NCBI GenBank assembly: GCA_029237695.1
Contig: CM055266.1
Span: forward strand, 116,763,370 to 116,827,369
Length of the DNA: 64,000 bases
Direction of reading: 5' to 3'
Source of the DNA: Conchocele bisecta
Lineage: Eukaryota > Mollusca > Bivalvia > Lucinida > Thyasiridae
The notes under the pieces were generated by a model. It saw only the letters and a list, made by a program, of their open reading frames with translations. It was not told where the DNA came from and ran no database searches. Below, in pieces: positions 1-32,960 of this stretch; position 1 is the stretch's first letter, and each line of letters opens with the position of its first letter. Both the position numbers and the translations under genes were made by a program.

Positions 1-182
1 GTTGTTTATATGTCACACTTTTCGGTTAACCACTTTGTCACAGTTTCTTAAATATGCTACAGGTGGCATCCGCGTTCGACAGACGCATTTCTTGTTTTAT
101 CTATTTCTCTGCCAATTTGATAGCGAAATTTAAATAACAATGATGGAAGATGCAAAAAGATAAATGATAATCAGAACAGATT

Positions 183-304
183 TGACGTCGTCACCGAATG
201 AATTTTATCCCAGGTCCGGCGGACTTTTTGCTTGTAAAATATAACGGTCCGACATTAAAATTTGCAGGTCCAGGACCTCGGACCAGTGCTATTTTCAGGC
301 CCTG
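183..304 (+). repeat. Truncated hAT-like MITE (3' end only)
   Basis: This matches the last ~120 bp of the fuller copy at 1092-1446 (shared GGTCCGGCGGACTTTTTGCT and GGTCCAGGACCTCGGA), and ends in the same GGCCCTG terminus. It lies in the intron upstream of the first exon seen. Confidence 0.7.
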
Positions 305-305
305 A

Positions 306-21886
<21,581 letters not shown>

Positions 21887-21969
21887 ACGAACCACATTGT
21901 TGAGTTGATTTCATGCCCGGTACTGATCTGCTGGTTAAATATTGTATCGTTTTGTTTATATCTTCGTGA

Positions 21970-22042
21970 ACGTGTATGTTGTCACCGCTCGTTTGAACCG
22001 TATCATCGAGACGGTTCAAACGAGTGGTGACAACATACACGT
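21970..22042 (+). promoter_or_regulatory. 32-bp hairpin in PABPC 3' UTR
   Basis: Arms 21970-22001 and 22011-22042 pair along all 32 positions as RNA (one G-U pair) around a 9-nt loop (ATCATCGAG). It starts 84 nt after the stop codon. It could be a translational control element, a double-stranded RNA editing substrate, or a relic fold-back transposon. Confidence 0.8.
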
Positions 22043-23047
22043 CCGTGCTATGCCAAGATCACGCCCTTCGGACATTTTTGTTGCCACCTGAAAATAGCAA
22101 TGTCGCCGAAAATGTGCATTATCTTCCTATGGGAAATGAGCGAAGGTCTCGGAAATTTCCGGAGACCTAGGCACAGTTCACATTCATGGAGACATGAAAC
22201 GATGTATGGAGATGGATTTAACCAGTGTATCAGTAGCTTGTATGAAATCCTGACGTCCATCTTAGTGAGATACCTGTACTTCATGTACTTTCTTGCATTA
22301 CTTAGATAATTGCAGTAACACCACCCAATGCATATGAAATTCTCCAGGAATGTTTTAGTTGGAAACATAACTGGTTTTATAGAGAATGATTCAATATCGT
22401 GTAAATTTGTACATCTTAATTCACAAGTGCACATGATATGTGTGTATTGCTTTCAGAAATGTTAACATCATAAGGTTTAGGAATGTCTTTGCAAACTTAG
22501 AATTTGCTAAACAGTTATGATACACGAGCATGTTTTGAGCTGTATGCATGTGTATTGTTGATAGTGTAAATATGTTTAATCATATTAATGCAAGACTGTA
22601 CCGACCGATGCTACTTTTTTTATTATCAGTCTGTACTGATAAGTATCTAAAACTGTGTGCATATAATGGAACTTTAATTTCGCTTTTGTGTTGATGCCTC
22701 TTTGAAATATGCATTGTACATGTTTACATTCGTTAAATGTATAGCAAAAAAAAAAAGAAGAAAAAGTCAAACTTTAAGTATTATGAACATCAATCGTGTT
22801 TTGAAGTGAGAATATGTTGGTTTGGGAATAGAGGCATGCTTGTATAATTTTGCTACGCTATCATATAATATTGCCATATTTTCGAGATAACTGTTCCAAT
22901 ATATGCAACCAAAAAAATCCAAGTCTGTGTAACGAGTTACATCAATTGAACTGGAAGTTTCTCCTTGTATTAATCCTAAAAAATCCCAAAAAAATAGTAA
23001 AATTTTATTTGCGAATTGTAGAATAAAGAGAATTGTATGCAACTAAT

Positions 23048-23138
23048 GTATACCATAGTACTTACTTCTAAGTGTTTGCCGTGATAGGAATGTTTCCTGT
23101 AGTTGGGAACTACTAGAAAGTAAGTACTCATGGTACAC
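23048..23138. repeat. Small inverted-repeat element
   Basis: ATACCATAGTACTTACTTCT and AGAAAGTAAGTACTCATGGT are inverted around a ~40-bp centre. Confidence 0.6.
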
Positions 23139-23907
23139 AGCATGGACAGTATTATTATGAAAATTAACCTGTTCCAATGTATATACAGGTTCACTCAACT
23201 ATCTATAAAAAAACAATAAATAATACACAGATTTTTGAGAGGACACAAGTCTTCACACAAGTTGGTTCTCTGTTATACAGAACTACATTGTAGGCAATTG
23301 TGTTAATTTTCATAAAAATGTTGCGTTTCTAGTCTTTAGCCCATGGTTATAAAACTTTCTGATGAGGTACTGGCAAATTCACATCAACCTCGGATTGAAC
23401 AGCTGACCCTTGGTCTGTAAACAAATGGTTTAAGCACATTCTCAAATTTTTGTGCTCTAAAATCTTGACAGTTTGGTTGACTGAGCCCAGCTCGTCTAAC
23501 CTGTTGATTTTGTGAAGGATCAAATACGGAAAGTTTTGTAATCACATGCCCTGAGCACAACACAGATTGCTGGATTTCACCATGAGAATGGGGTACATGC
23601 TTGGATATGTTATAATCATGGGCCCTGGTTTTGGGCAAGACGTTGTTAGATGAAGTTTTGTTTTTTTTACGCCACACACGAGAAGGGGGACGTAGGCAGT
23701 GTTGTTAACCTTGTTGTTTTTACCCATTGTAGAAACTTGCAGTTTGTTTTTGGTGTAATTCGACTATTATTTGATTTGAGAGAAAAAATTGTAAAAATTA
23801 TGAGCCATTAACTGTTGAATTGAATCTTAGTTAGCAACCAGTGGAAGTTGACAGCATTTCTGCTCTGTCTGATCAGTGTTTACACTGTTGTACCATTGTA
23901 TTTGCTC

Positions 23908-24102
23908 ACATCACTAAACTTTGTGCGAATAAAATGTTTGTAAGTGCAAAATTATGATAGTCTGTAAATTCCACATTAACAACGTATTCTTGTAAAGAAT
24001 TATTGGATTTACATTTATTGAGCATAGGCTCTATCAACAGACGATCCTAAATTTGCACTTACAAACATTTTAGTTGTACAAAGTTTAGTGAAACGTGTCC
24101 CT
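23908..24102 (+). mobile_element. GGCCGTTTCACTAAA MITE family, copy 3
   Basis: CACATCACTAAACTTTGTGC at the left, ACAAAGTTTAGTGAAACGTG at the right, inner GATTTACATTTATTGAGCAT; internally shortened. Confidence 0.7.
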
Positions 24103-24566
24103 GAACTGAACAAATTGGCATAGACTGTGGTTAGTGGTTCATTGTCTAAGTGGAGTATTTGTTCTTTTATGGCACCAAAAAGATTCACTTTTTCAACTGT
24201 TGGCATATATATATGAGACGATCCAAGTGATTTTGTACTGAGATATGCGATATTGCATGAAAAATATTTACACAATTTACGATATTTTGCGCAAATTGCT
24301 TTGAAAGTTGATGGTATATTCAGAGCTATGAACATTTCTTCAACTTTCAGTCATTTCCAGAAAATCTCAAGTTTCTATAAATACTTTTTATGAAAAAGGT
24401 ACAAGATCACATGGCTTTTCTACATGATATAGGTTTATCTGATTAATGATTTTCAAATAAACTGTTCAGGCCATTATCAGCCTTCTGTTTTATTATGCAT
24501 CAACCGGGCGTTGGAGCCAGTTGGTGTTCGTGTTCTATCTGTGGCCCGATTGGGGGTATGAGCATA

Positions 24567-24760
24567 TTAACCCTTTATAAGACTGCTACACACAACAATT
24601 GTCGTCTGCTGTTGCTTTTATATCTTGCCTTATTTCTCAATAAAAACATCCAATGGAAATGATTCTGACGTGCTGTCGAAGCTTGTTTTTGATGATAAAA
24701 ATGGAAAATAGAAAACAAACAGCAGATGACACAAAATTAAGATAGAAGTGTAAGGATTAA
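24567..24760 (+). mobile_element. TTAA-flanked MITE family 1, copy 3
   Basis: TTAACCCTTTATAAGACTGC on the left, GTGTAAGGATTAA on the right. One arm of the central hairpin is deleted. Confidence 0.7.
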
Positions 24761-25042
24761 TGTTATTCGATCAATGACAATTTATATGTTCTCACTTTGG
24801 TGTGGTATGGACCTGGCACCATGTCAGTTATTCTAATTTCAGGACTGAATATATACTAGGGAAAACAAGTAACGCAACATTTACAAGTAGGCATATGGTA
24901 AAAAAACGTCCATAAATTATTATACCCGTTTTATTAAGAGTTGACAATTTTTACAGTTACAAAATGCCATACCAGTTAGTCCGGTTTTGTCCACCTTTGT
25001 CCACCCACCGCACCCTGAAACGTCAAATGCTAAATTCAATGG

Positions 25043-25780
25043 TTGCACATGCACTCGTATGCCACGGCAGATATTGTACAGATTGTTGAATCTACTGTAA
25101 AACGCCAGTCCATCAAAAGTTTGGTTGTGTGGATAATGTGTGTCAATGTGACGTTTACGTCAAACAAAGCGTCGGGAAGCGGTGACAATGTTACATGGGG
25201 TATCCCAAAGCAACATTGCTCCTTACTGCAGAGTTCATCGATCCACCATCGCTCGACTAAACCAATGTCTACGAACGACTGGTACCACCAATGACCGCAC
25301 TCGACGTGGACGCCCGAGGAGTCGTGATTTGGGGCGGTATCTGTCATGGACACAAAACTCCACTGATTATTATCGACGGGACTCTTGATAGCAAACCGCT
25401 ACCGCGATACTATTCTTCAGCCTACCGTTGTTCCATTTGTGCGCCGCCATAACGTCAATTTTCCAGCAAAGCAATGCACGTTGCCATATTGCTGGTGTGT
25501 GTCACGATTTCCTTGACGCTACTGACGTTAAGGTTCTCCATTGGCCCGCATACAGCCCATAACTATTTCCTATTGAGCATCTTTGGGACGACTTGGATAG
25601 GAGGATAAGGGCGCGCAAACCACCACCTAGTTGCGTCCCTGAACTGAGACTGTACTTGCAGAAGAGTGGAACCGTATCCCAGTCGCAGTGGTGAACAAAC
25701 TGATTACGTCCATGTCAAAGCGAATACGAGCTGCAATCGCCGCAAACGGAGGGCACACTCTATTGAACAGCCATGTCATA
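25043..25780 (+). pseudogene. Internally deleted Tc1-like transposase relic
   Basis: A decayed Tc1-family DDE transposase. The helix-turn-helix region has VSQSNIAPYCRVHRSTIARL and TTGTTNDRTRRGRPR (about 25185-25320). It is joined directly to the late catalytic part (GGICHGHKTPLIIIDGTL, about 25330-25390), so the first catalytic Asp region is deleted. The rest follows in broken frames: an LPRYYSS-type segment, a piece homologous to QQDNARPH, then PIEHLWDDLDRRIRA near 25565-25605 and a tail near 25690-25750. The element appears inserted in one copy of the duplicated repeat at 24806-26690. Only the coding part is delimited. Confidence 0.85.
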
Positions 25781-25793
25781 TGATGTGCCACAC

Positions 25794-26690
25794 CCTCAAT
25801 CTCCAATGAAGTGGTTGGTCGGGCAAACGCGACGCCGTAAATTAACGGTAGGGGTTTGCCTGGCTTGGCCCTTCCGGTACGTTGTTATATTTGGCTCTTT
25901 TGTTACCTGGGAGTTGAATTGGGTTATTGCCCATTATAAAAGTAGTAAGATTATTACTGATCCTACTGCTTTTGGGAGGGGCCAAGTATTTCTGGTGTGG
26001 CGAAGACCTGGCATGATATCGGGATAATTCTGATTTCAGGGCTGAATATATAAAATTTTTATTGTACATATTCAGTTCTGATTTGTACAGGTAATATATT
26101 GTATTTAGTACTAAACCCATTGACCCGGCCTTAACTGACCTTAGCTGTTGATAGGGAGTTAAACCACAACAAACAAAACTCCCCCAATGCAGCATGTTAA
26201 ATGCGGTATCGAACCCATATACCTTAGGTATTGATAGGCTGTTAAACACCAACAATTCCAATAAATTATAGGTTAATGGGTGGGTGGTGGTCGGGCGAAT
26301 GAGACTGCGTAAATTAACGGTATGGGTTCCTCCTTACAGGAATCACAATTTGCCTGGCTTGGTCCTCAAGTACGTTTTTATCTTTGGCTCTTTAGTTACC
26401 TGGGAGTTGAAATGGGTTATTCCCCATTATAAAAGTAGTAAGATTATTACTGATCCTACTGCTTTTGGGAGGGGCCAAATGATTCTGGTGTGGCGAGGAC
26501 CTGGCATCGGATCAGGATTATTATGATTTCAGGGCTGAATATATAGTTTTGTTATTGTAAATATTCAGTTCTGATTTTGGCATTTTCCCCCCATTTGTAC
26601 TTGTACAGGTAATATATGGGATTTAGTACTAAACCCATTGACCTGGCCTTAAATGACAGCTGTTGAGAGGCCGTTAAACCCCAACAAACA
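25794..26690 (+). repeat. Tandem duplication, ~480-bp unit
   Basis: Two units (about 25794-26128 and 26270-26690) share GTTACCTGGGAGTTGAA, CCCATTATAAAAGTAGTAAG and TACTGCTTTTGGGAGGGGCC. Both contain SINE-tail-like TTAGCTGTTGATAGGG / AGCTGTTGAGAGG. A third, diverged end is at 24806-24860, on the other side of the Tc1 relic. Confidence 0.8.
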
Positions 26691-26699
26691 AAATATATG

Positions 26700-27300
26700 T
26701 TAATGGTTAATCTTGCTGTGATTCAATTCGAGCGGCAGGTTGGGATCGCGCAAAGGGATACTATGGATTTGACACCGAGCATCGTCCTCGGCAGCCACAG
26801 ACACTTTCTTGTCCATAACTCGAATACTCTTTGGAATATGTTCATGAAACTTCACACATGTGTAGGCCACGACCAAAAGGTCTGTCGCGCGCAATAATGA
26901 CAACTCGTGTCTTACTTGTTTTCGAATTATCTCCCTTTGTTTTTTTGCTATTGATTTGTTGTCTTTAGCATTAATCGAATACCGTTTGGAATATTTTCAT
27001 AAAACTTCACACTTGCATAGACTATGACCCAGAGGTGTGGCGCACACAAGAATGACAACTACCTCATTAATTTTCGAGTTGTTTGCCTTTTGTTTTTTTA
27101 GCGCTCTGATTTAGTGTCTGTAGAATAACTTGCCATTTGCAATATTTTCATCATCAAAGCATAGACACTACCCAAAGGTGTCGTGTAAGAATGACAACTA
27201 TTGCCTCTCTAATTTTCGAGTTGTCTCCATCTGTTTTTAGTGAACTGATTTCGTGTCTGTAGCATGTAAACTTTAATACCCTTTGGAAACGTCACACTGA
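26700..27300 (+). repeat. Dispersed repeat with internal ~150-bp periodicity
   Basis: Units contain TTTGGAATATTTTCAT, AAACTTCACAC and AAGAATGACAACT followed by TTATCTCCCTTTGTTTTTT. The same family surrounds the Polinton (39840-40125, 57932-58100) and recurs at 59850-60130. Confidence 0.75.
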
Positions 27301-28849
27301 AGAATGATCCTTTTACCTTTCAGCAGCCATCATGGATTACCTAATTATACGATTGCAATGAAAATAAAAACAATGGGACGGTGACTTTTGTTATTGGTGA
27401 AAATGTAAGTACATTTGTACTTGCAATTCAATATTGTTTTAAAGTTAATGCGTTAAATAGTCACACACGTTCGTCGGCACGCAAAGAACAGACAGTACAT
27501 TATTCTTGACTTGCTTCACAGACCATTCAGCATATATACTTCTGCTCCGTAATTATCGGTTTCTAATAATTACATTAGCCTTGGTACTTGACGATCCCAT
27601 TTGATCAATTACACGCACCTTAAGCGCGTTCGCCAAGCATTAGTTACCGTTACAGAGGTACCAGATAGTACCGGTCCCAATTGGTACAGGTACAGGTACC
27701 GGCTTATAGGGATCGCCCAAAAATGGCGACCGACAGTTAATGCTTTTAAAAATTGTTAAATAAAATGGCGATACGTAAAAATAGTAACATACATCGGACG
27801 CTGACATAACTGACGGTAAAGTAACAAGAAATGCATGTGACACAAATGCTTCAAAAGCTACACAACTATTCTCCAATGAACCACCGAGAACATAAGTCCC
27901 AGCAGGAAAATGAACTACACTGAAGTTCAGTACACGAATACGTCACAGCAAATGTGCTGCCTTTGAACAGACAGTGAACAATAACGGTCCACTGGGGCTG
28001 TTGAACCGTGTTAGCGCTGCGCCGGACCTGTGGCAATAAAAAATGTCCATTGAAAAAGATCCCATTACCACTGCCTCAATATGTTATTTATAATGTCCGA
28101 ACTTAAAGCTGCCCTTCAAACCAGGAGCAGATAAATATATATACTGAACAAATAAAGAAACGGTATAGTTTTCAAATTCCTAACATTCCTAACATTTGCA
28201 TGATGTGCATTAATGTGCATATTCTGACACGGGCCGACTCGTACGAATAATTTGGCGAATAAGAAATACAGGTACGATGTTTATATTGGGCTGGAGGTAG
28301 GAAACATGTAAAACAGGTTGTTCCGTCTAATGAGGTCAAGTCGCAACATTGTGGATTCGAATAAGAATATTGTGGAAAAACATCAATACATTGAAACTGT
28401 AATGGCATGGGCACTGTCACTGATGGAAAATAATCAACACTGACATGCGTCAATCGGATTGTGACAAAGTTTTGTCACACGAGTTTAGGGTGTTCTTTGG
28501 ACGACTATAGCAAGGCTCAAGAGGTGTTACCTGAACGTTGGAGACAATGGCAAACAATGATTGAAACCAGTTTCACATTTGACACAAACTCATTGACATA
28601 GACGGTTGGTTTGACTACGTACACACGTACGAACATGCAATCGTTGGCGGAGTACAGTAAGATGTTCAGACAAATTCTGATTTCTGCTACATCAAGCGGA
28701 TGAGTATCGTTTTGGGGGGTACTTTCGAGATTATTGGATAGACACGTACGTCAAACACGCCAACAGCCAACATGACACCGGACATCAGTTCCGGGATATC
28801 CGAGATATGGATAAACAACATGGTAGCGGTACCGGCATACTGTTGTCGT
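27301..28849. other. Region without recognisable features
   Basis: No gene, repeat family or RNA recognised on either strand. A GGTACC-rich palindromic patch lies at about 27654-27705. Confidence 0.5.
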
Positions 28850-28918
28850 CCAGCGGTGAGTCTGATGACGTCAGACAGGGGCGCGTAGATTCACTAGGAC
28901 AGTAGATCCGGGTCTAGT

Positions 28919-29494
28919 ATGAAGAGAGCTAGGTCTAGGTCTTGTTCGTTTTCCAGTAGCTCGTCTACTAGCCATCGTGCTTATAGATCCAGGAAACACA
29001 GACGACATTCTATGTCGTGTCAATATAGACACGCTCATAAACGTCGTCATATGCATAGCAGACATAGATCACGGTCACGCTCAGCTGATAGGTCATCGTT
29101 TAGGGACCAGACTATGGTCTGGTTATCCTCCATCTCTAAGATGATGGTGAATTTCACGAGACATAACGCACCTGGCATTTCCGAGGAAAGGGACACTTCA
29201 GCGGTACGGGTGAATGATACCGATCCTCCGATGACGTCAGGTGGGGAAAATGGGATTCACACTTTGAATCATCCCGCGATAGGTGGCTCAGAACTAGACT
29301 CAGTAGCTAGTGTAGCTGAGGAGGACAGTGTCCCTTCTTATCCGGAGGCAGTAGCTTCGGTATATCAGTACCTGCCTCATGCTATTTGTCCTGCTCAACA
29401 TGCACACCAGTGCCGAGGGCTAAGTCTCTGTGGGAAGAAGACTCGGTTACGGCTTCCAAAGAGATGCATAGACTGCCTCAGTCCCACACAGTGA
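28919..29494 (+). pseudogene. DIRS gag-like ORF, first part
   Basis: 191 codons from ATG. The N-terminal 60 residues are Arg/Ser/His-rich (RSRSCSFSSSSSTSHR, RHMHSRHRSRSRSADRS), suited to RNA binding. The acidic C-terminal part ends in YPEAVASVYQYLP. The frame is lost after 29494; downstream gag pieces are at 29531-30065. The role as a nucleocapsid-like protein is inferred from position in the element. Confidence 0.65.
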
Positions 29495-29530
29495 AATCTC
29501 TGTTAGAAGACTTGAACAGGGCATAGAGGT

Positions 29531-30065
29531 TTGACCACAAAACGGTTGGGTCTCTTACACCCAAGACATTTCTGGCACACCAGGGGCTCAAGTATTATGT
29601 TCCGCATACCGTTGTCCCGTCCCTATATGGACTTAGATTTTGCTGGGACGTTACATCCCAATCAGAGAAGAGAACACAGGGTTGTAATCCCAAAGAAAGT
29701 GGGTTGTCTTACGCCTAATGCGTTCTGGCTCATCAAGAACTCAAGTTGTACTTACCACATACGGACACTTGACCCTTAAGTACCTATCGTTGGACGAGAA
29801 TGCTCAGCGGATAGGTGTATTCAACTCCTCCTCCCCCATAGCGCATCTGACGCCTGGGGAATATTTGGATGTCAGGGCGCGTTCACTTTTTTCCATGTCC
29901 TCACACATGGATCTGTTGTTGGCCGCAAACAGGTCGGCTATGGAATCGGGTGACTCCAGAGCGGTAGAATCACTGTTGCCATCCTTGGCCAGAGCCTCAA
30001 AGCATATTATGGCGAAGGCTCGATGTCAGCAGACATGGTATGGTCGAAGATTGACGCTTGTCTAG
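29531..30065 (+). pseudogene. DIRS gag-like ORF, second part, interrupted by a SINE piece
   Basis: A ~60-bp segment (TTGGGTCTCTTACACCCAAG, GCTCAAGT) occurs twice, at about 29548 and 29700. Between them lies a SINE-tail-like stretch (29590-29655: CCGTCCCTATATGGACTTAG, GCTGGGACGTTAC). After it the frame resumes as RIGVFNSSSPIAHLTPGEYL and DLLLAANRSAMESGDSRAVE. Inferred to be the C-terminal gag region. Confidence 0.55.
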
Positions 30066-30425
30066 CTTCCTCATCGATCCTTCCAGGTCAGGAAAGGTAG
30101 CGGCAATTTCTCCAGGGGAAGCCTCTTGGGGCTTCCTACTAGATAGTCGAAGGGTGCTTTGTGCTCGAGCGCGTGGTCCATTCCCGCATCCTGTAGTATT
30201 GTAGGAGGAAATAATTCCAATTTCCTACAGCAATGGCAGGAAATAACGGATTGCAAATGGACCAGTCAAATAGTGAGGAAGAGCTACTTAACTCCCTTCT
30301 ACACAGCTTCCCCCTAGAGCGTTCTACATAAAAGTGAGTGCCATACAAGGTTTCTCGGTAAAGGGATGCCCTTGTGGCAGAGGTGAATTAATTGTAGCGA
30401 ATAACGCAATTGTAGAAGTGCGGGA

Positions 30426-30876
30426 TTGGTTATCCCAAGGCTTCTACAGCAGACTTTCTTAGTGTCAAAACGAAACGGCAAGTTTCGCCCCGTACTCGAT
30501 CTGCCAATGCTGAACCGTTTCGTTCAGGCAGATCATTTCAAAATGGAAACCACCAGATCGATAGGTCGTACTATAAAGGCAAACGATTGGGCCGTATCCA
30601 TCGAGCTGCAGGAAGGTTATCTACATGATTGTTCCGATATGTCCGACATCCAGGAAGTTGCTACGCTTCTTGTCGGGAGGTCGGATAAATAAGTGTTGTG
30701 TCTGGAGTGGGTTCACTAAACTAATGGAGGTAATTGCAGAAGCCATGCAGAGAGGTATTCCGATTCTTCAATATCTAGACGTCTGGCTTTTGCACGATCA
30801 ATCCAGGGATATTAATATGATGAATATGAGGGTGTTCTGGACTCTGATCACGGGGTTTGGACTCATTCCAAACTGA
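30426..30876 (+). pseudogene. DIRS reverse transcriptase, active site mutated
   Basis: RT fingers/palm motifs: FLVSKRNGKFRPVLDLPMLN, FKMETTRSIGR and DWAVSIELQEGYLH (30426-30620). After a frame change come FTKLMEVIAEAMQRGIPI and QYLDVWLL (about 30715-30795). DIRS enzymes normally have YLDD here; the second Asp is Val, which would abolish catalysis. Frameshifts and stops also separate the two parts. Confidence 0.85.
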
Positions 30877-31280
30877 TTCCGACTTAGGAGTTCTGATACA
30901 CAGGAATGAACGTCCTAAATCATCTGGGGGATAGTCATGGTACCCTTGGACAGGGTGGGCGGGATCTTGACACTTGTGTTCAAGGTCCTGGACACTGCTT
31001 CATTTCCAGACAGGGAAATGCTGTCCCTGTTGTGGGTGTCCTGAGCTCAGTGGCGGATCGTATTTGCCTAGGGTCTCTGTGCACATGCGACCTTTGCAGA
31101 TAGATATGCTGTTCCACTGGACACCACACGCTCAATCTCTGGACAGGATGATACCACTGCCAGGGTATTTCAAACATCACCTCAGAGGGTGTGCTCAGAG
31201 ATCATGGTACCTCCAAAGGGTCCTGATGTCGCTGCCCGACCCAGAGCTGATTTTGACCATAGACTCACTAGCTCGGTGTA

Positions 31281-31930
31281 GTGAGCTCATTTGGAGCCTG
31301 TGGTTATACTGTTATTGGGTACTTGACCACAGGATTCGGCAAGGGACCACATCACTGTGCCCGAGCTGAGAACACGGACATACTCTCTATCTCTCAGCAG
31401 CATCAACCCAAGTCAAGGGAAGTCTGTTCAGACGGTCACAGACAACACGACTGTGGTGGACTACCTAACAGGCAAGGAGGAACCCGGTCTGTAAGTCTAT
31501 GCCTGGAGACACGGAACTTGTTGATTTGGTGTCACCAGAACGGCATTGTACTGACGATGAGACATTTTGCAGGGAGGAAGTCCAACATACTAGCGTACGA
31601 ACTGTCAATGCACGACTCAGCAGTATTGACCGACTAGACACTCTCTCGTTATGTGTCCAGTGCGGTAATCAACAGGTGGAGCAACATTTGGTGGATCTGT
31701 TTGGGACCAGACTTAAAAGTTTCCAATGTACCTGTCGTCAGTACCGGATGTTGGGGCACGGACAATGAACACAATATCCTTGTCATGTAGCAGAGTGGAC
31801 GGATACGCATTTCCGCCGTTCGTTCTTTTTACACAGCTCGTACAGAAAATACATCAGTCGGACTGCCAGATCACACTAGTAGCTCCATGCTGGCTAACAA
31901 TTGATTTTCCAGCATCTTGTGGCTTCTGAT
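31281..31930 (+). pseudogene. DIRS RNase H region
   Basis: RNase H-like motifs NRQGGTRSVSL, LIWCHQNGIVLTMRHFAGRK and AYELSMHDSA (31440-31637), then VDLFGTRLKSF (31690-31720) and YAFPPFVLFTQLVQKIHQSD (31805-31860), the order found in DIRS elements. Several frame changes. Confidence 0.75.
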
Positions 31931-32057
31931 TATCTGGTAATGTTACCAGTGTTTACCCGCCTTTGTGGCAACTGCACACAAATTTACTCTTCCTGTACGC
32001 TCACGCTTGGAGGTTAGTAGGGAAGAAGGAGTCAGATAGGATGGTTTTCTGAACAAA

Positions 32058-32960
32058 TTGAGATCATCGCTCGGACAAGGAGACCAACAATTACACATGT
32101 TACGACGTAAATGGAAGATCGGGGTTAATTGGCGCGTGCAGAAAATATTGATCTTATCCATCCAACTGTGGGCCAAGTACAGCTATCTGTTTGAGGAGAG
32201 TAAAGCGCCAGTCTCCTTTATTAACGGATATAGATCTGCTTTTGCGATCTGCCTGATATTCAAATCGCGTTCAGTAATGGATATCGGGTCGGATTCCATA
32301 CTGTCGGCCATGATTTCGTCTTTCGCTAGGAAGAGACCAGTTACCATGACGGTCACTCCCAGGTAGAATCTCACAGTGGTATTACGTTCCCTAACTAATG
32401 GAGCATTCCTCATTGCAGGGTCAGTTAAAACAACGTTTCTCTTCACCCTCGCGTCGGCTAAAAGGAGAGTAGAAATACATGCACAGTACACGGTCGACCG
32501 CAGCTTATTTTTTTGAGAAGGATCCTGTTACTTTAAACTGCGAAGTAGGATTCCTTGCCAAAACACATATCCATAGCCAGCCCTCACGACCCATTGTCGT
32601 CCCGGCATTGTCCAACGTTGGGCAATTATCGGCTACGGACAACTCGATATGTCCCGTTAGAGCTATACGGCATTACCTCTCAATGTCGAAATCACTGAGC
32701 GGTAGACGCAAGAGGCTATTCATTCCATGTGTAGTGCAGGGATACAGGATGTGTCTAAAGCCTCTATCCTACATTTGAGCCTGTTGTTTTCCTGGTTTCT
32801 AGGATCAAACCAGGACAGCAACAGCATGTTAGATTATTCACATTGACATTACAGAGGCGAGCTAGAGATCGCTTCGGTCGGGTTTATGTTATACTGAAAG
32901 TTATAAATCGTATCCGTACTATGACCAGTTGATACCAGTCTGGATATGGATATTGTAACA
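32058..32960 (+). pseudogene. DIRS tyrosine recombinase
   Basis: The integrating enzyme of DIRS elements, replacing the integrase of LTR elements. Visible segments: WAKYSYLFEESKAPVSFING (32170-32230), then in another frame TFLFTLASAKRRVEIHAQYT (about 32430-32490), the box-1 region with the catalytic Arg. Later segments are in broken frames. I did not locate the catalytic Tyr with certainty. Confidence 0.75.

Larger units (their letters stand above)
21887..23240 (+). other. PABPC 3' UTR (end uncertain)
   Basis: Non-coding sequence after the stop, T/A-rich. AATAAA signals occur at 23022-23027 and 23215-23220; either could direct polyadenylation. A strong hairpin lies at 21970-22042 and a small inverted-repeat element at 23048-23138. 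The true 3' end cannot be fixed from sequence. Confidence 0.5.
23241..24800. other. Intergenic region with two MITEs
   Basis: It contains 23908-24102 and 24567-24760 (below). The piece 24225-24470 resembles 20240-20420 at low level (ACGATATTTTGCGCAAAT vs ACGATATTTTCCGTAAAT). No gene recognised. Confidence 0.6.

Noticed and set aside
28172..28453. 93-codon minus-strand frame and neighbours
   Set aside because: No domain, no codon bias, no splice-linked partners; a chance open frame.
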